Source: Azoarcus sp. CIB (GTDB lineage Bacteria; Pseudomonadota; Gammaproteobacteria; Burkholderiales; Rhodocyclaceae). From it: a stretch of DNA of 64,000 nucleotides. A program made the translations under genes and the position numbers. The stretch is taken from positions 2,728,001-2,792,000 of the forward strand of contig NZ_CP011072.1 of the NCBI RefSeq assembly GCF_001190925.1, in the 5' to 3' direction. Positions 25,879-35,991 of this stretch are shown piece by piece (within the stretch, counting starts at the first letter, position 1; every line of letters starts with the position of its first letter). The notes under the pieces are model-generated. The model had not been told where the DNA came from. It worked only from the letters and a program-made list of their open reading frames with translations, and searched no databases.

Positions 25879-26097
25879 TTAGCGGTGCATCAACAACATG
25901 CCGACGAACTCGTTCATCGGCATGTGCGCATAGAGATGTGACACCGCATACGCGTGACTCTCCATCGTCCCATCGCACGATGGAGCTGAAGCACACGCCT
26001 GGGTGACACCTGGGGGGTGCAGCGAAACGAAGGAACCGTCGGTAGCGGTCAGCAACGCCGCCGCGACGGCGCTGATGCCGAGTGTTCTGAGAGCCAT
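25879..26097 (-). CDS. Small exported hypothetical protein
   Basis: This 72-residue ORF begins with a hydrophobic segment (LGISAVAAALLTA) that looks like a signal peptide. A strong AGGAGGAGACATC ribosome site precedes its ATG at 26097. The mature part would be about 45-50 residues with two cysteines and several His/Met residues (ESHAYAVSHLYAHMPMN). A 9-base-pair hairpin (25960-25968 with 25977-25985) lies inside the gene. It faces the ETF terminator region and has its own upstream site F. I do not recognise the family. Confidence 0.5.
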   Translation of the reverse strand: MALRTLGISAVAAALLTATDGSFVSLHPPGVTQACASAPSCDGTMESHAYAVSHLYAHMPMNEFVGMLLMHR

Positions 26098-26146
26098 GAT
26101 GTCTCCTCCTGTCGAAGGTGCGCCTCTATCGGGCGATTTTTGTATT

Positions 26147-26170
26147 TGCACACTATATGTGCTTGTGTTC
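26147..26170. promoter_or_regulatory. Site F: operator/promoter candidate before small exported protein gene
   Basis: The segment ACACTA-N7-TTGTGT (26150-26168) is preceded by TTTGC, as at site E (9233-9251), and matches that site at 14 of 19 positions. On the minus strand TATAGT could serve as a -10 element. It lies about 50 bases before the small gene at 26097. Identity with sites A-D is low. Confidence 0.3.
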
Positions 26171-26233
26171 AAGATTAGACAATACCCTGAACGAGCGCAA
26201 GGATTTTTTGCCGTATCCCTGGCGTGGTTGAAT

Positions 26234-26264
26234 AAAAAAAACCCACCGGTTTGCGACCGATGGG
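26234..26264 (-). terminator. Rho-independent terminator of the IOR-ETF operon
   Basis: On the minus strand a nine-base stem (CCCATCGGT with ACCGGTGGG, one wobble pair) closes a five-base loop and is followed by eight T residues. It lies about 110 bases downstream of the ETF alpha stop codon. Confidence 0.8.
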
Positions 26265-26371
26265 CGAAGGGATCTTCGGCAGGGATTGCAGCGGGAGAGG
26301 AATAGCTGCCACCGAAGAATCCAACGGGAACGGGTTGGCATCACGGCCAGCGAATCGGCATGACCTGCAGA

Positions 26372-27301
26372 TCAAAGGCTCGCTGTCAGTTCGGGAACCG
26401 CGGCGAACAGATCCGCTACAAGGCCGTAGTCCGCAACCTGAAAGATCGGCGCCTCGGGGTCCTTGTTGATCGCGACGATCAGCCTGGAATCCTTCATGCC
26501 CGCCAGATGCTGGATGGCGCCGGAGATGCCGATCGCGATGTAGACCTGGGGCGCGACGATCTTGCCGGTCTGGCCGACCTGGAAGTCGTTGGGGACGAAG
26601 CCCGCGTCGACCGCGGCGCGGCTCGCTCCGAGCGCGGCGCCTAGCTTGTCCGCGAGCGGCTCGAGCAGGGTGCGGTAGTTCTCGCCGTTACCCAGCCCCC
26701 GGCCACCGGAGACGATGATCTTGGCGGCACCGAGTTCGGGGCGCTCACTCTTCGTGAGTTCGCGGCCGACGACACGGGTCAGGCCCAGGTCCTTCGCGGC
26801 GGGCACGACCTCGATCGGCGCGGAGCCGCCGAGCGGCGCGGCGTCGAACGCCGCGGTGCGCACGGTCACGACCTTCACGCGGTCGGTGCTCTTGACGGTC
26901 GCTAGCGCATTGCCGGCGTAGATCGGTCGCACGAAGGTGTCGGCCGATTCGACCGCGACAATGTCGGAGATCTGCGCGACGTCGAGCAGTGCGGCGACGC
27001 GCGGCAGCATGTTCTTCCCGGCGCTGGTTGCCGCGGCGAAGACGTGACTGTAGTCGGCGGCGAGCGCACGCACGAGCTCGGCAACGTTCTCGGCGGTCTG
27101 TGCTTCGTACTGGGCCGCGTCGCATACCAACACCTTCGCGACGGCGCTGATGGCGGCGGCGGCTTGGGCGGCGGTGGAGCAGCCGCTGCCCGCGACCAGG
27201 ACGTGGATGTCCGCTCCGACCGCCTGCGCGGCGGTCACGGCGTTGAGAGTCGCGGTCTTGATCGACTGGTTGTCGTGTTCCGCAATGACGAGGACGGCCA
27301 T
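26372..27301 (-). CDS. etfA: Electron transfer flavoprotein, alpha subunit
   Basis: The 309-residue protein has the N-terminal ETF domain and the C-terminal FAD domain with the SGGRGLG and [19 protein letters not shown] regions that define the alpha subunit. It carries electrons from acyl-CoA or similar dehydrogenases to the respiratory chain. Its ATG shares a base with the stop codon of the beta-subunit gene (TGATG), so the two are coupled. Confidence 0.95.
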   Translation of the reverse strand: MAVLVIAEHDNQSIKTATLNAVTAAQAVGADIHVLVAGSGCSTAAQAAAAISAVAKVLVCDAAQYEAQTAENVAELVRALAADYSHVFAAATSAGKNMLPRVAALLDVAQISDIVAVESADTFVRPIYAGNALATVKSTDRVKVVTVRTAAFDAAPLGGSAPIEVVPAAKDLGLTRVVGRELTKSERPELGAAKIIVSGGRGLGNGENYRTLLEPLADKLGAALGASRAAVDAGFVPNDFQVGQTGKIVAPQVYIAIGISGAIQHLAGMKDSRLIVAINKDPEAPIFQVADYGLVADLFAAVPELTASL

Positions 27302-28062
27302 CAGATCACCTTTGCTTCGTTCTTCAGTTTATCGACCAGCGTCGCGACATCCGGAACCAGCACGCCGGCACTGCGCCTGGACGGCTCGGCCACTTTCAGG
27401 ATCGCCAGACGCGGAGCCACATCGACTCGCAGATCCGTGGGCTTCACGGTCTCGAGCGGCTTCTTTTTCGCCTTCATGATGTTGGGCAGCGTCGCGTAGC
27501 GCGGCTCGTTGAGGCGCAAATCCGTGGTGACGACCGCGGGCAGCGTCATCTCGAGGGTTTCGAGGCCGCCGTCGATCTCGCGCGTGACCGTGGCAAGGTT
27601 CCCGTCCACTGACAGCTTCGATGCAAAGGTGGCCTGCGGCCAGCCCATCAGGGCTGCGAGCATCTGGCCGGTCTGGTTCGCGTCGTCGTCGATCGCCTGC
27701 TTGCCGCAGATCACCAGCTGCGGGGCTTCCGTGTCGCACAGGGCCTTCAGGAGTTTGGCGACGGCGAGCGGCTGCAGCTCGGCGTCGTTCAGTTCACCAC
27801 AATCGACGAGGATGCCGCGGTCGGCCCCGATTGCCATCGCCGCACGCAGGGTTTCGGAGCACACCGCCGCGCCGCAGCTCACCGCCACCACTTCGGTCGC
27901 GATGCCGGCTTCCTTCAGCCGCACAGCCTCTTCCACCGCGATCTCGTCGAAGGGGTTCATGGCCATCTTCACGTTGGCGAGGTCCATGCCCGAACCGTCC
28001 GCTTTCACGCGGGCCTTCACGTTGTAGTCAAGCACGCGCTTGACGGGTACCAGGATCTTCAT
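27301..28062 (-). CDS. etfB: Electron transfer flavoprotein, beta subunit
   Basis: The 253-residue protein starts with [16 protein letters not shown] and has the beta-subunit signature around [23 protein letters not shown]. The start at 28062 has AAGGAGACTC upstream; more distal in-frame codons overlap the oxidoreductase gene. It forms the heterodimer with the alpha subunit encoded next. The unit follows the fused oxidoreductase gene by 86 bases, so the three genes are probably one operon. Confidence 0.95.
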   Translation of the reverse strand: MKILVPVKRVLDYNVKARVKADGSGMDLANVKMAMNPFDEIAVEEAVRLKEAGIATEVVAVSCGAAVCSETLRAAMAIGADRGILVDCGELNDAELQPLAVAKLLKALCDTEAPQLVICGKQAIDDDANQTGQMLAALMGWPQATFASKLSVDGNLATVTREIDGGLETLEMTLPAVVTTDLRLNEPRYATLPNIMKAKKKPLETVKPTDLRVDVAPRLAILKVAEPSRRSAGVLVPDVATLVDKLKNEAKVI

Positions 28063-28148
28063 GAGTCTCCTTGTTGTCGATTGCTGGTTGATTCGCGCCG
28101 TACGACCATCAAGGGCGCGAGCGCCTCGATGTTGTTGTCCGGCGCACT

Positions 28149-31100
28149 TCAGGCTGCCCGTTCCGACCGGCCAGCCTCGAACCGGGCCTGCAGCTCTTCG
28201 CGACGCTTGGTCGCGCCGGCCATGCTGCGTTCCTTGACGTGGCCATAGCCACGAATCTGTTCCGGGACGCGCGCAAGCTCGATCGCGACATCCAGCCGGT
28301 CTCGCGACAGGCCGTCGCAGATGCGGTCGATGAAGACGAAATAGTCCTTCACCAGTTCGCGCTCCTGGCGCCGCTCCGCGCTCCTGCCAAAGGGGTCCAG
28401 GGCGGTGCCACGCAGGCCCTTGAAGCGGGAGAGCAGGCGGAAGGTACGCATCATCCACGGACCGTAGGCGCGCTTCTGGGGCAGGCCGTCAACGCCACGC
28501 TTCGCGAACAGGGGTGGCGCGAGGTGGAAGTTGAGCCGGTAATCCCGGCCGAGCTCGCCCTCGAACTGTTCGCGCAACTGGGCGAGGAATTCGGGCGCGC
28601 TGTGCAACCGCGCCACCTCGTACTCGTCCTTGTACGCCATGAGCTTCGCGAGGTTGCGCGCGACAGCCTCGGTCAGGGCGAGTCGGCCTTGTCCGACCAC
28701 CGCTCGCTCGGCCTCTCGCACCCGCGCCACGGCCTTTCGGTATCGCTCGCCATAGGCGGCATTCTGATAATCGGTGAGCAGCCTGACGCGGCGTTCGATC
28801 AGCCGGTCCAGCGACTCCGGCATAGCCAGCACCACCGCCTCACCCCGCCCCGAAGCGTCGGCCACCGGCAGTTTTCCCGCGTCGTGTGCCGCAAGCCGTC
28901 CCCACTCGAACGCCTGCCGGTTCTTTTCGACCGAGACGCCATTCAGCTCGATCGCGCGCAGCAGTGCCGCCTTGCCGACCGGAATCCAGCCTTTCTGCCA
29001 CGCGAACCCCAGCACGAGCGGATTGGCGTAGATCGTGTCGCCGAGCAGCCGCAGTGCAAGCGCGTTCGCGTCGATGAATTCACAGGCATCGCCCACACTG
29101 GCGCGGATGTCGCCCTCGGCCGCCGCCCCCGGAAACTTCCAGTCGGGATTCGACAGGAACTCCGCCGCCGGGGTCTGCGCGCTATTGACCACCGCTCGCG
29201 TGCGTCCCTGACGAACCTTGGAGAGCGCTTCGGCCGAAGCCGAGACGATCTCGTCGCAGCCGATCAGCACGTCGGCCTCGCCGGTAGCGATCCGGGTGGC
29301 GTGAATGGCCGCCGGGGTCGCCGCGATCTGCACGTGGCTCAACACCGCCCCGCCCTTCTGCGCGAGCCCGGTCATGTCGAGCACGGTGACGCCCTTTTGT
29401 TCCAGATGAGCCGCCATGCCCAACAGCGCACCGATCGTGACCACCCCGGTTCCGCCGACCCCCGTCACGACGATACCGCAGGGTTTGTCCAGCCCGGGCA
29501 GTGCGGGTTCAGGCAGCGCCTCCGCGGCAGTCACCGGCGCCGACTCGCGCGCTGCGGGCTTGCGCAATTGCGCGCCCTCGGCGGTCACGAAGCTCGGGCA
29601 AAAACCCTTCAGGCAGGAGAAATCCTTGTTGCAGCCGCTCTGATTGATCTTGCGCTTGGTGCCTAGCGGCGTTTCCAGTGGCTCCACCGACAGGCAGTTG
29701 GAGACCACGGAGCAGTCGCCACAACCCTCGCAGACTGCCGGGTTGATGAATGCGCGGCGGGCCGGATCAGGGTAATCGCCGCGCTTGCGGCGGCGGCGCT
29801 TCTCGGTGGCGCAGGTCTGATCGTAGATCAGGACCGACACCCCCGAACTCTCGCGCAGCTCGAGCTGCAACGCGTCAAGCTCATCCCGATGGTGCACCGT
29901 CACCGCATCCGGCAGACCGGCGCGCATCGCGTACTTCTCCGGCTCGTCGCTCACGATCAGGACCCGGCTAGCACCTTCGGCGCTCACCTGCTGCGCGATC
30001 TGCGGCACCGTCAGCACCCCGTCGACCGGCTGCCCCCCCGTCATCGCGACCGCGTCGTTGTAGAGGATCTTGTAAGTGAGGGTCGCCTTGGCGGCGATCG
30101 CCGCGCGGATGGCGAGCAGGCCCGAATGGAAATAGGTGCCGTCACCGAGGTTCACGAAGACGTGCTTGTCGCCCGAGAAGTGCATCTGGCCGAGCCAGCT
30201 CACGCCCTCCCCGCCCATCTGCGTGAAAGTCTCGGTGCGCCGGTCCATCCACATCGCCATGTAGTGACAACCGATGCCGGCGAGCGCGCGCGAGCCTTCC
30301 GGCACGCGGGTGGACGTGTTGTGCGGACAGCCCGAACAGAACCAGGGCTTGCGCTCGACGGTCACGCGAGGCCGCGCCGCTTCGCGCTCCTTCCCCTCGA
30401 TGACATCGATACGCGCGAACACGCGGGCGCGAAGGTCCTCGGGCAGCCCCACCCGCTCCAGTCGCGCCGCGATGGCCTTGGCGATGATCGCCGGCGACAG
30501 CTCGTAGCGCGCCGGAAGCAGCCATTGCCCACGCGGCACCGACCACTCGCCCCCCGAGTTGTCGCGCTCGTCGAACTTGCCGTAGACGCGCGGGCGGACG
30601 TCGTCGCGCCAGTTGTACAGTTCTTCCTTGAGGGCGTACTCGAGAATCTGGCGCTTCTCCTCGACCACCAGGATTTCTTCCAGTCCGGTCGCAAACGCGC
30701 GCGCATCGTGGGCGTCGAGCGGCCACACGCAGCCCACCTTGAACAGGCGGATACCGATGCGTCGGCAGGCGTCGTCGTCCAGACCCAGGTCCGCCAGCGC
30801 CTGACGCACGTCGAGATAGGCTTTGCCTGCCGCCATGATCCCGAAGCGCGCGTCGGGCGAATCGATCACGATACGGTTGAGCTTGTTCGCGCGGACGTAT
30901 TCGAGCGCCGCATACCACTTGTAATCGAGCATGCGCGCTTCCTGCGCGAGCGGCGTATCCGGCCAGCGGATATTGAGCCCGCCGTCAGGCATTGCGAAGC
31001 CATCCGGAATGACGATCTGCAGGCGGTCCGGGTCGATCTCGACCGATGCGGTCGACTCGACGACATCGGTGACGCACTTCATCGACACCCACAATCCCGA

Positions 31101-31706
31101 GTAGCGGCTCATCGCCCAGCCATGCAGGCCGAAGTCGAGATATTCCTGCACGTTCGCCGGGTACAGCACCGGAATGCCACAGGCGATCAACAGGTGCTCC
31201 GATTGATGCGCGACCGACGACGACTTCGCCGCATGGTCATCGCCGGCGAGCATCAGCACGCCGCCATGGGGCGAGGTCCCTGCGGCGTTCGCGTGCTTCA
31301 GCACGTCGGCCGAGCGGTCCACGCCCGGCCCCTTGCCGTACCACATCCCGAATACCCCGTCGCGTTGGGCGTTGGGGTAGAGATTCACCTGCTGCGTGCC
31401 CCAGACGGCGGTCGCGGCGAGGTCTTCGTTGAGGCCGGGCTGAAAGACTACGTCATGGGAGGCAAGATGCTTTTTCGCCTTCCACAGCGCCATGTCCAGC
31501 CCACCCAGCGGCGAGCCGCGATAGCCCGAAATGTAGCCGCCGGTGTTCAGCCCGGCGCGCCGGTCGCGCTCCTTCTGCAGCATGGGCAGGCGCGCCAAGG
31601 CCTGCGTACCGCTCAGGTAGATGCGTCCGGACTCCTGGGTGTACTTGTCCTCCAGCGTGACCGAAAGCAGTGCATCTCTCGCCTCGGCAGACAACGGTGA
31701 GTTCAT
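28149..31706 (-). CDS. Fused indolepyruvate-type 2-oxoacid ferredoxin oxidoreductase
   Basis: The 1185-residue protein combines all parts of a 2-oxoacid:acceptor oxidoreductase in one chain. A thiamine-diphosphate fold comes first ([14 protein letters not shown]). A second TPP region with GDGTYFHSG and [10 protein letters not shown] lies near residues 500-560. Next is a cysteine cluster (CEGCGDC and later cysteines) for iron-sulfur centres, then a gamma domain ([15 protein letters not shown]). It oxidatively decarboxylates an aryl- or alkyl-pyruvate-like acid to an acyl-CoA. The second of two adjacent ATGs (31706) is better spaced from GGAGGGG. Its operon includes the ETF genes and lies behind site C. 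Confidence 0.92.
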   Translation of the reverse strand: MNSPLSAEARDALLSVTLEDKYTQESGRIYLSGTQALARLPMLQKERDRRAGLNTGGYISGYRGSPLGGLDMALWKAKKHLASHDVVFQPGLNEDLAATAVWGTQQVNLYPNAQRDGVFGMWYGKGPGVDRSADVLKHANAAGTSPHGGVLMLAGDDHAAKSSSVAHQSEHLLIACGIPVLYPANVQEYLDFGLHGWAMSRYSGLWVSMKCVTDVVESTASVEIDPDRLQIVIPDGFAMPDGGLNIRWPDTPLAQEARMLDYKWYAALEYVRANKLNRIVIDSPDARFGIMAAGKAYLDVRQALADLGLDDDACRRIGIRLFKVGCVWPLDAHDARAFATGLEEILVVEEKRQILEYALKEELYNWRDDVRPRVYGKFDERDNSGGEWSVPRGQWLLPARYELSPAIIAKAIAARLERVGLPEDLRARVFARIDVIEGKEREAARPRVTVERKPWFCSGCPHNTSTRVPEGSRALAGIGCHYMAMWMDRRTETFTQMGGEGVSWLGQMHFSGDKHVFVNLGDGTYFHSGLLAIRAAIAAKATLTYKILYNDAVAMTGGQPVDGVLTVPQIAQQVSAEGASRVLIVSDEPEKYAMRAGLPDAVTVHHRDELDALQLELRESSGVSVLIYDQTCATEKRRRRKRGDYPDPARRAFINPAVCEGCGDCSVVSNCLSVEPLETPLGTKRKINQSGCNKDFSCLKGFCPSFVTAEGAQLRKPAARESAPVTAAEALPEPALPGLDKPCGIVVTGVGGTGVVTIGALLGMAAHLEQKGVTVLDMTGLAQKGGAVLSHVQIAATPAAIHATRIATGEADVLIGCDEIVSASAEALSKVRQGRTRAVVNSAQTPAAEFLSNPDWKFPGAAAEGDIRASVGDACEFIDANALALRLLGDTIYANPLVLGFAWQKGWIPVGKAALLRAIELNGVSVEKNRQAFEWGRLAAHDAGKLPVADASGRGEAVVLAMPESLDRLIERRVRLLTDYQNAAYGERYRKAVARVREAERAVVGQGRLALTEAVARNLAKLMAYKDEYEVARLHSAPEFLAQLREQFEGELGRDYRLNFHLAPPLFAKRGVDGLPQKRAYGPWMMRTFRLLSRFKGLRGTALDPFGRSAERRQERELVKDYFVFIDRICDGLSRDRLDVAIELARVPEQIRGYGHVKERSMAGATKRREELQARFEAGRSERAA

Positions 31707-31729
31707 CATCCCCTCCAGACCCTCTATTT

Positions 31730-31765
31730 ATATCGACACATAGTACGAATCTGTCTATGTATCGT
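31730..31765. promoter_or_regulatory. Site C: operator-like site between divergent IOR and lysR genes
   Basis: The 19-base segment 31736-31754 reads ACACAT-N7-ATCTGT and continues CTATG, matching the core of site A at 14 of 19 positions and its right arm AATCTGT(C/T)TATGT almost fully. An overlapping outer pair ACATAG/CTATGT (31738-31760) adds symmetry. It sits in the 97-base gap between divergent genes. Confidence 0.55.
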
Positions 31766-31803
31766 AAAATCACCAATACTGAGTTCTGGTATTAGGAAAA
31801 CGG

Positions 31804-32715
31804 ATGCCGGTCGACAACAACGTCACCCTGCGCCAGCTGCGCTACTTCATCGCCGCCGCGGAGACCGGCCAGTTCTCGATGGCCGCCACACGCGCCCACG
31901 TCTCGCAATCGGCCATCACCAATGCGGTGCTGCTCCTGGAAGAATCGCTGGGCGTACGCCTGTTCGACCGCAAGCCGCACGGCGTCGGCCTCACCGCGGA
32001 GGGGCACGGCTTCTATCGACGCACGCGCGACATCCTCGACTCGCTCGAAGACGCCCTGCGCGAACCGCGCTTCCAGGCCCACCACCTGAAAGGCGCGATC
32101 CGCATCGGTGCTTCCTACACCGTGCTCGGATATTTCCTGCCCCCGCTACTCGCCCGCTTTCGCGCGAATTATCCGGACGTCGAACTGGACCTCAACGACA
32201 TGAACCGCGAAGCGATCGAAGCCGGGGTCGCGGCCGGCGACATCGAGCTGGGCGTGGTGATCCTGTCCAACGTCGTCGAGCGCGAACGCTTCGGCCACCA
32301 CGTGCTGCTGCGCTCCCGCCGCCAGCTATGGACTTCGGCCGCCCACCCGCTCCTGCAGAAAGACAACGCGGCCCTCGCCGACGTCGCTGCCTATCCCTAC
32401 ATCCAGGTCACCGTCGATGAAGGCGAACTGTCGACGCAGCGTTATTGGGCAGCCAAGGGCATTCAGCCCGACATCGCGTTTCGCACCGGTTCGGTCGAAG
32501 CGCTGCGCGGGCTCGTCGCGCACGGCTTCGGCGTCACTATCCTGTCGGACATGGTGTACCGGCCGTGGTCGCTGGAAGGCAAGAAGATCGAGGCCCGCCC
32601 CATCCTCGATGTGGTACCCGACATGGAAGTCGGGCTGATCTGGAGGCACGACGGCGCGCTGGAACGACCCGCCGACGCGTTCAGGCAGTTCCTGATACAG
32701 GCTTGCGGGAGCTGA
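31804..32715 (+). CDS. LysR family transcriptional regulator
   Basis: The 303-residue protein has the LysR N-terminal helix-turn-helix (LRQLRYFIAAAETGQFSMAA, then SQSAITNAVLLLEESLG) and a periplasmic-binding-protein-like effector domain. It is divergent from the oxidoreductase-ETF operon, the classic layout for a LysR regulator of its neighbour. The effector is unknown. Confidence 0.93.
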   Translation: MPVDNNVTLRQLRYFIAAAETGQFSMAATRAHVSQSAITNAVLLLEESLGVRLFDRKPHGVGLTAEGHGFYRRTRDILDSLEDALREPRFQAHHLKGAIRIGASYTVLGYFLPPLLARFRANYPDVELDLNDMNREAIEAGVAAGDIELGVVILSNVVERERFGHHVLLRSRRQLWTSAAHPLLQKDNAALADVAAYPYIQVTVDEGELSTQRYWAAKGIQPDIAFRTGSVEALRGLVAHGFGVTILSDMVYRPWSLEGKKIEARPILDVVPDMEVGLIWRHDGALERPADAFRQFLIQACGS

Positions 32716-33109
32716 GCGGCGCGGCGGTCACGGGCACGTCAGACGGGATGGTCTAGCGGCGAAGGTCGGACGACAAGTACTCGGCCTGGAACGGACGCTC
32801 AAGGCAAGCCGACGAACTGGCAGGAATGCGATTCACTCCTGCCATTTCCGCATGTGCTCAGTCCGTCCTCCCGGAGCCCGCTGCGACTCGCACGACTTCT
32901 ACCGATTGTCGAAACGACATAACATACACCAACTTGATTGCGGCACTTTGCGCATTGCGCCAGTCCTTGAGCCCCTCGAATACCTCGACCATCGCCGCCA
33001 CCTTGTGTGCTTCCATCGCCCGCCCAAAAAGCAAGGAAACTACACAAAACAGGCGCGAGTGAACAGGGGAGTGCGCAAGAGCATGATCGTCAACGGCTTT
33101 CTCTAGGGC
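32716..33109. other. Intergenic stretch with unrecognised ORF remnant
   Basis: No known gene is seen in these 394 bases. On the minus strand a frame open from about 33075 down to a TGA at 32858 encodes a protein-like stretch (MEAHKVAAMVEVFEGLKDW from 33016). It has no ribosome site and no family I recognise. It may be the tail of a gene broken by the IS5-like insertion next to it. Confidence 0.3.
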
Positions 33110-33852
33110 TCATGCTATGTGCGAGCTGCGGCGGCCCTGGCGGCGGCGCAGACTGACAGCGTATCCCTCCATTGCCTTGACATGTTCGGGCACAGCGCTG
33201 TCACGGGTCTTGGCTGCGACATGCGGCGGGATGTCGCGCAGCTCGACCTGTTCAAGGAAATCTGCGACGTCGTAACCGCGATCGGCGGCCACGGTAGGCG
33301 TGTATCCACCCCCGCGTTCTACACTGCGCTTGAGCATTGTGAGCGCCGCTTCTCACTCGGCCGTGCCGGTCGCCTGCGTCGTGTGCACATCGACGACCGG
33401 ACCGTTGCGGCTCTCACCGAGGGCGTGCGTGGTGGCTCAGCCAAGCCACGCCGGGTGTCTTGGTTGCCAGCAACGCCATGGGATCCGTGCGCGAAACATG
33501 GGGCTTGTTCGAGCGCTTCTTGCCCCGAAAATCGACTTCCGGGCTTCGTCCCTAATCCGGCCCCGGCGGCTCATCGAAACCATCCCGCGCAGCCATATTC
33601 TTGCCCGAGTCCCAAGCACGCAGCAGCGAGCCGTCCACGCTGAAGTGCTCGTCGGACACCAAATCGGCCCACTCCGTGAGGGCCAGGACGCCATCGAAGA
33701 AGCGCCGCATGATGTTCTCCTTGAGCAGGCGGTCTCGATTGGCGCTAAACGTCGAGTGGTCCCACATCGGTTCGTCCATGCTCAGCCCGACGAACCAGCG
33801 ATACATCATGTTGAAGTCGATGTGTTCGATCAGCGCGCGCTCCGAATCGTCG
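33110..33852 (-). pseudogene. IS5/IS1182-like transposase remnant, frameshifted
   Basis: Read on the minus strand, pieces of a DDE transposase appear in order but in different frames. [20 protein letters not shown] to GFDEPPGPD lies at about 33852-33552, [18 protein letters not shown] next, and [21 protein letters not shown] near 33280. Several indels and at least one stop separate them, and both ends are missing. It lies directly before the first CaiB-type gene, whose promoter may be partly formed by the fragment. Confidence 0.8.
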
Positions 33853-33920
33853 CATCCGCCGATGCCGCAACGGGGCGGCCGGCATACAAAGGCACATCGA
33901 CTATTTCCAATGGAGCACAC

Positions 33921-35063
33921 ATGGCTGGCCCCCTGCATGGCATTCGCGTCGTCGAGATGGCCGGACTGGGCCCCGGGCCCTTCTGTGGAATGATGCTGGC
34001 GGACATGGGCGCCGACGTCATCTGCATCGAACGCAAACCCTCGGCCGCCCAAAGCGACTTCGACAAGCTGAAGCGGACCGTGACCGACCGGGGGCGCCGT
34101 TCGGTCGCGCTGGACATGAAGAAGGAAGGCGCCGCCGGGCTGGTACTGCGCCTGGTGGAAACCGCCGACGTCCTGATCGAGGGCTTTCGTCCCGGCGTGA
34201 TGGAGCGCCTCGGCTTGGGACCCGACATCTGCCTGGCGCGCAACCCCCGCCTGGTCTATGGCCGCATGACGGGCTGGGGCCAGCAGGGGCCGCTGTCCCA
34301 CACCGCCGGGCACGACATCAACTACATCGCGATCAGCGGCGCCCTGGGCGCCATGGGTTATGCCGATCGCCCCCCGACGCCGCCCCTGCATCTGGTCGGC
34401 GACATGGGCGGCGGCGGCATGATGCTCGCGTTCGGCATCGTCTGCGCCCTGCTCGAAGCGAAAACCTCGGGCCAGGGACAGGTGATCGATGCCGCCATCT
34501 CGGACGGCACCGCCAGCCTTGCCAGCATGTATTACGGCATGCGCGCCAGGGAGCAGTGGAGCAGGCAACGGGCCGACAATCTGCTGGACGGAGGCGCGCA
34601 CTTCTACGGCTGTTACGAATGCGCCGACGGTCGCCATATCGCCATCGGCGCGATCGAGCCCCAGTTCTATCGCCTGCTGCTCGAATTGTGCCAAATCGAT
34701 GATCCGGCCTTTGCCGACCAATGGAACAAGCAAGCCTGGCCGGAATTGCGGGAAAAGCTGTGCCGGATATTCCTACGCCGCAGCCAGGATGAATGGCGCG
34801 CCCTGCTGGAGGGAACGGATGCCTGCTTCGCCCCCGTGCTCGACTTCGACCAGGCCCTGGCGCATCCGCACCACCGCGCGCGCAATACCTTCATCGACAT
34901 CGACGGCATCGCCCAGCCGGCGCCCGCCCCCCGTTTCAGCCGCACGCCCGGCAGCGCGGGCCGCCTGCCGGAAAGCGCCGGACAGCACACCCGGGAAGTT
35001 CTGGCCGAGGCGGGTTTCTCTCCCGCCGAACTGGCCGACCTTGCCGCCGCAGGGATCATCTGA
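33921..35063 (+). CDS. CaiB/BaiF family CoA transferase (alpha-methylacyl-CoA racemase-like)
   Basis: The 380-residue protein belongs to class III CoA transferases. The N-terminal [20 protein letters not shown] block and the GHDINYIA motif resemble alpha-methylacyl-CoA racemase, whose His/Asp pair does the proton transfer. Either racemisation of a 2-methylacyl-CoA or CoA transfer is possible. GGAG precedes the ATG at 33921; upstream in-frame codons belong to the dead transposase. A close paralogue is encoded at 49453. Confidence 0.88.
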   Translation: MAGPLHGIRVVEMAGLGPGPFCGMMLADMGADVICIERKPSAAQSDFDKLKRTVTDRGRRSVALDMKKEGAAGLVLRLVETADVLIEGFRPGVMERLGLGPDICLARNPRLVYGRMTGWGQQGPLSHTAGHDINYIAISGALGAMGYADRPPTPPLHLVGDMGGGGMMLAFGIVCALLEAKTSGQGQVIDAAISDGTASLASMYYGMRAREQWSRQRADNLLDGGAHFYGCYECADGRHIAIGAIEPQFYRLLLELCQIDDPAFADQWNKQAWPELREKLCRIFLRRSQDEWRALLEGTDACFAPVLDFDQALAHPHHRARNTFIDIDGIAQPAPAPRFSRTPGSAGRLPESAGQHTREVLAEAGFSPAELADLAAAGII

Positions 35064-35089
35064 AGCGAATTCAACGATGAGGAGGAAGC

Positions 35090-35962
35090 ATGGCTAACAA
35101 CATGGAAACAGCAACAGGAACACGCGGCCGCCTGCAGGACAAGGTCGCCGTCATCACCGGCGGCGCCAGCGGCATAGGGCGCGCTTCGGCGCTGTTCTTC
35201 CTCGACCAGGGCGCCCAGGTCGTCATCGCCGACCTCAACCCCGTCACCGCCGAGGAGACGCTGGCTTTGGCCGCGCAAAAGGGACACGCCAAATCGATTC
35301 GTTTCCTGCGTACCGACGTTTCCCGCGAGGAAGACATCGAAGCGGCGGTTGCCTTGGCCCTGGACGATTTCGGCCGGCTCGACTGTTTTTTCAGCAATGC
35401 GGGCGCGGGCGGAACCATGGCCCCTGTCACCGAAACGCCGATCGAGGATTGGGACCGAACCATTGCCCTGCTGCTGCGCTCGGTCTTCCTCGGCATCAAG
35501 CACGCCGGCAATGCCATGAAACGCCAAGGCTGCGGCGGCTCGATCATCAACACATCATCCACCGCCGGGCTGAACGCCGGCAGCGGGCCGGCCGCCTATT
35601 CCGCAGCGAAGGCAGGGGTCGTCAACCTGACTCAAAGCGCCGCCGTCGAACTCGCCCCGGCCCGCATCCGGGTCAACAACATCGCACCGGGAGGAATCTT
35701 TACGCCCCTGATCCGCGGCGCAAAAAACGAGCAGGAAATGCTCGCCTTCATGAAAGGCCGCCTGCCCTGGCCCTCGGTCGGCCTGCCCGAGGACATCGCT
35801 CATGCCGCAGTGTTCCTGGCGAGCGACGAATCGCGCTTTTGCACCGGAACGACCCTGCTCATCGACGGCGGCCTGCTGGCGTGGGGACCCGGCCTGTTCC
35901 CCTTCGGCGGCATCTACAGCGAGGACCGCAGTTTCAGCGCCGGCAACATCGGCCAGGGCTGA
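35090..35962 (+). CDS. SDR-family dehydrogenase
   Basis: The 290-residue protein has TGGASGIG, SNAGAGG, the serine of NTSSTAG and the catalytic YSAAK, so it is a complete classical SDR. An extended C-terminus follows the usual fold. AGGAGGAAGC precedes the ATG, 26 bases after the CaiB gene. It probably oxidises a hydroxyacyl-CoA or alicyclic alcohol in the same pathway. Confidence 0.9.
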   Translation: MANNMETATGTRGRLQDKVAVITGGASGIGRASALFFLDQGAQVVIADLNPVTAEETLALAAQKGHAKSIRFLRTDVSREEDIEAAVALALDDFGRLDCFFSNAGAGGTMAPVTETPIEDWDRTIALLLRSVFLGIKHAGNAMKRQGCGGSIINTSSTAGLNAGSGPAAYSAAKAGVVNLTQSAAVELAPARIRVNNIAPGGIFTPLIRGAKNEQEMLAFMKGRLPWPSVGLPEDIAHAAVFLASDESRFCTGTTLLIDGGLLAWGPGLFPFGGIYSEDRSFSAGNIGQG

Positions 35963-35991
35963 ATACCCGGCGGCGCCGGAGGGGAGGAATA

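Noticed and set aside
29889-31700. 603-codon open frame on the plus strand
   Set aside because: It mirrors the fused oxidoreductase gene and shows no protein motif.
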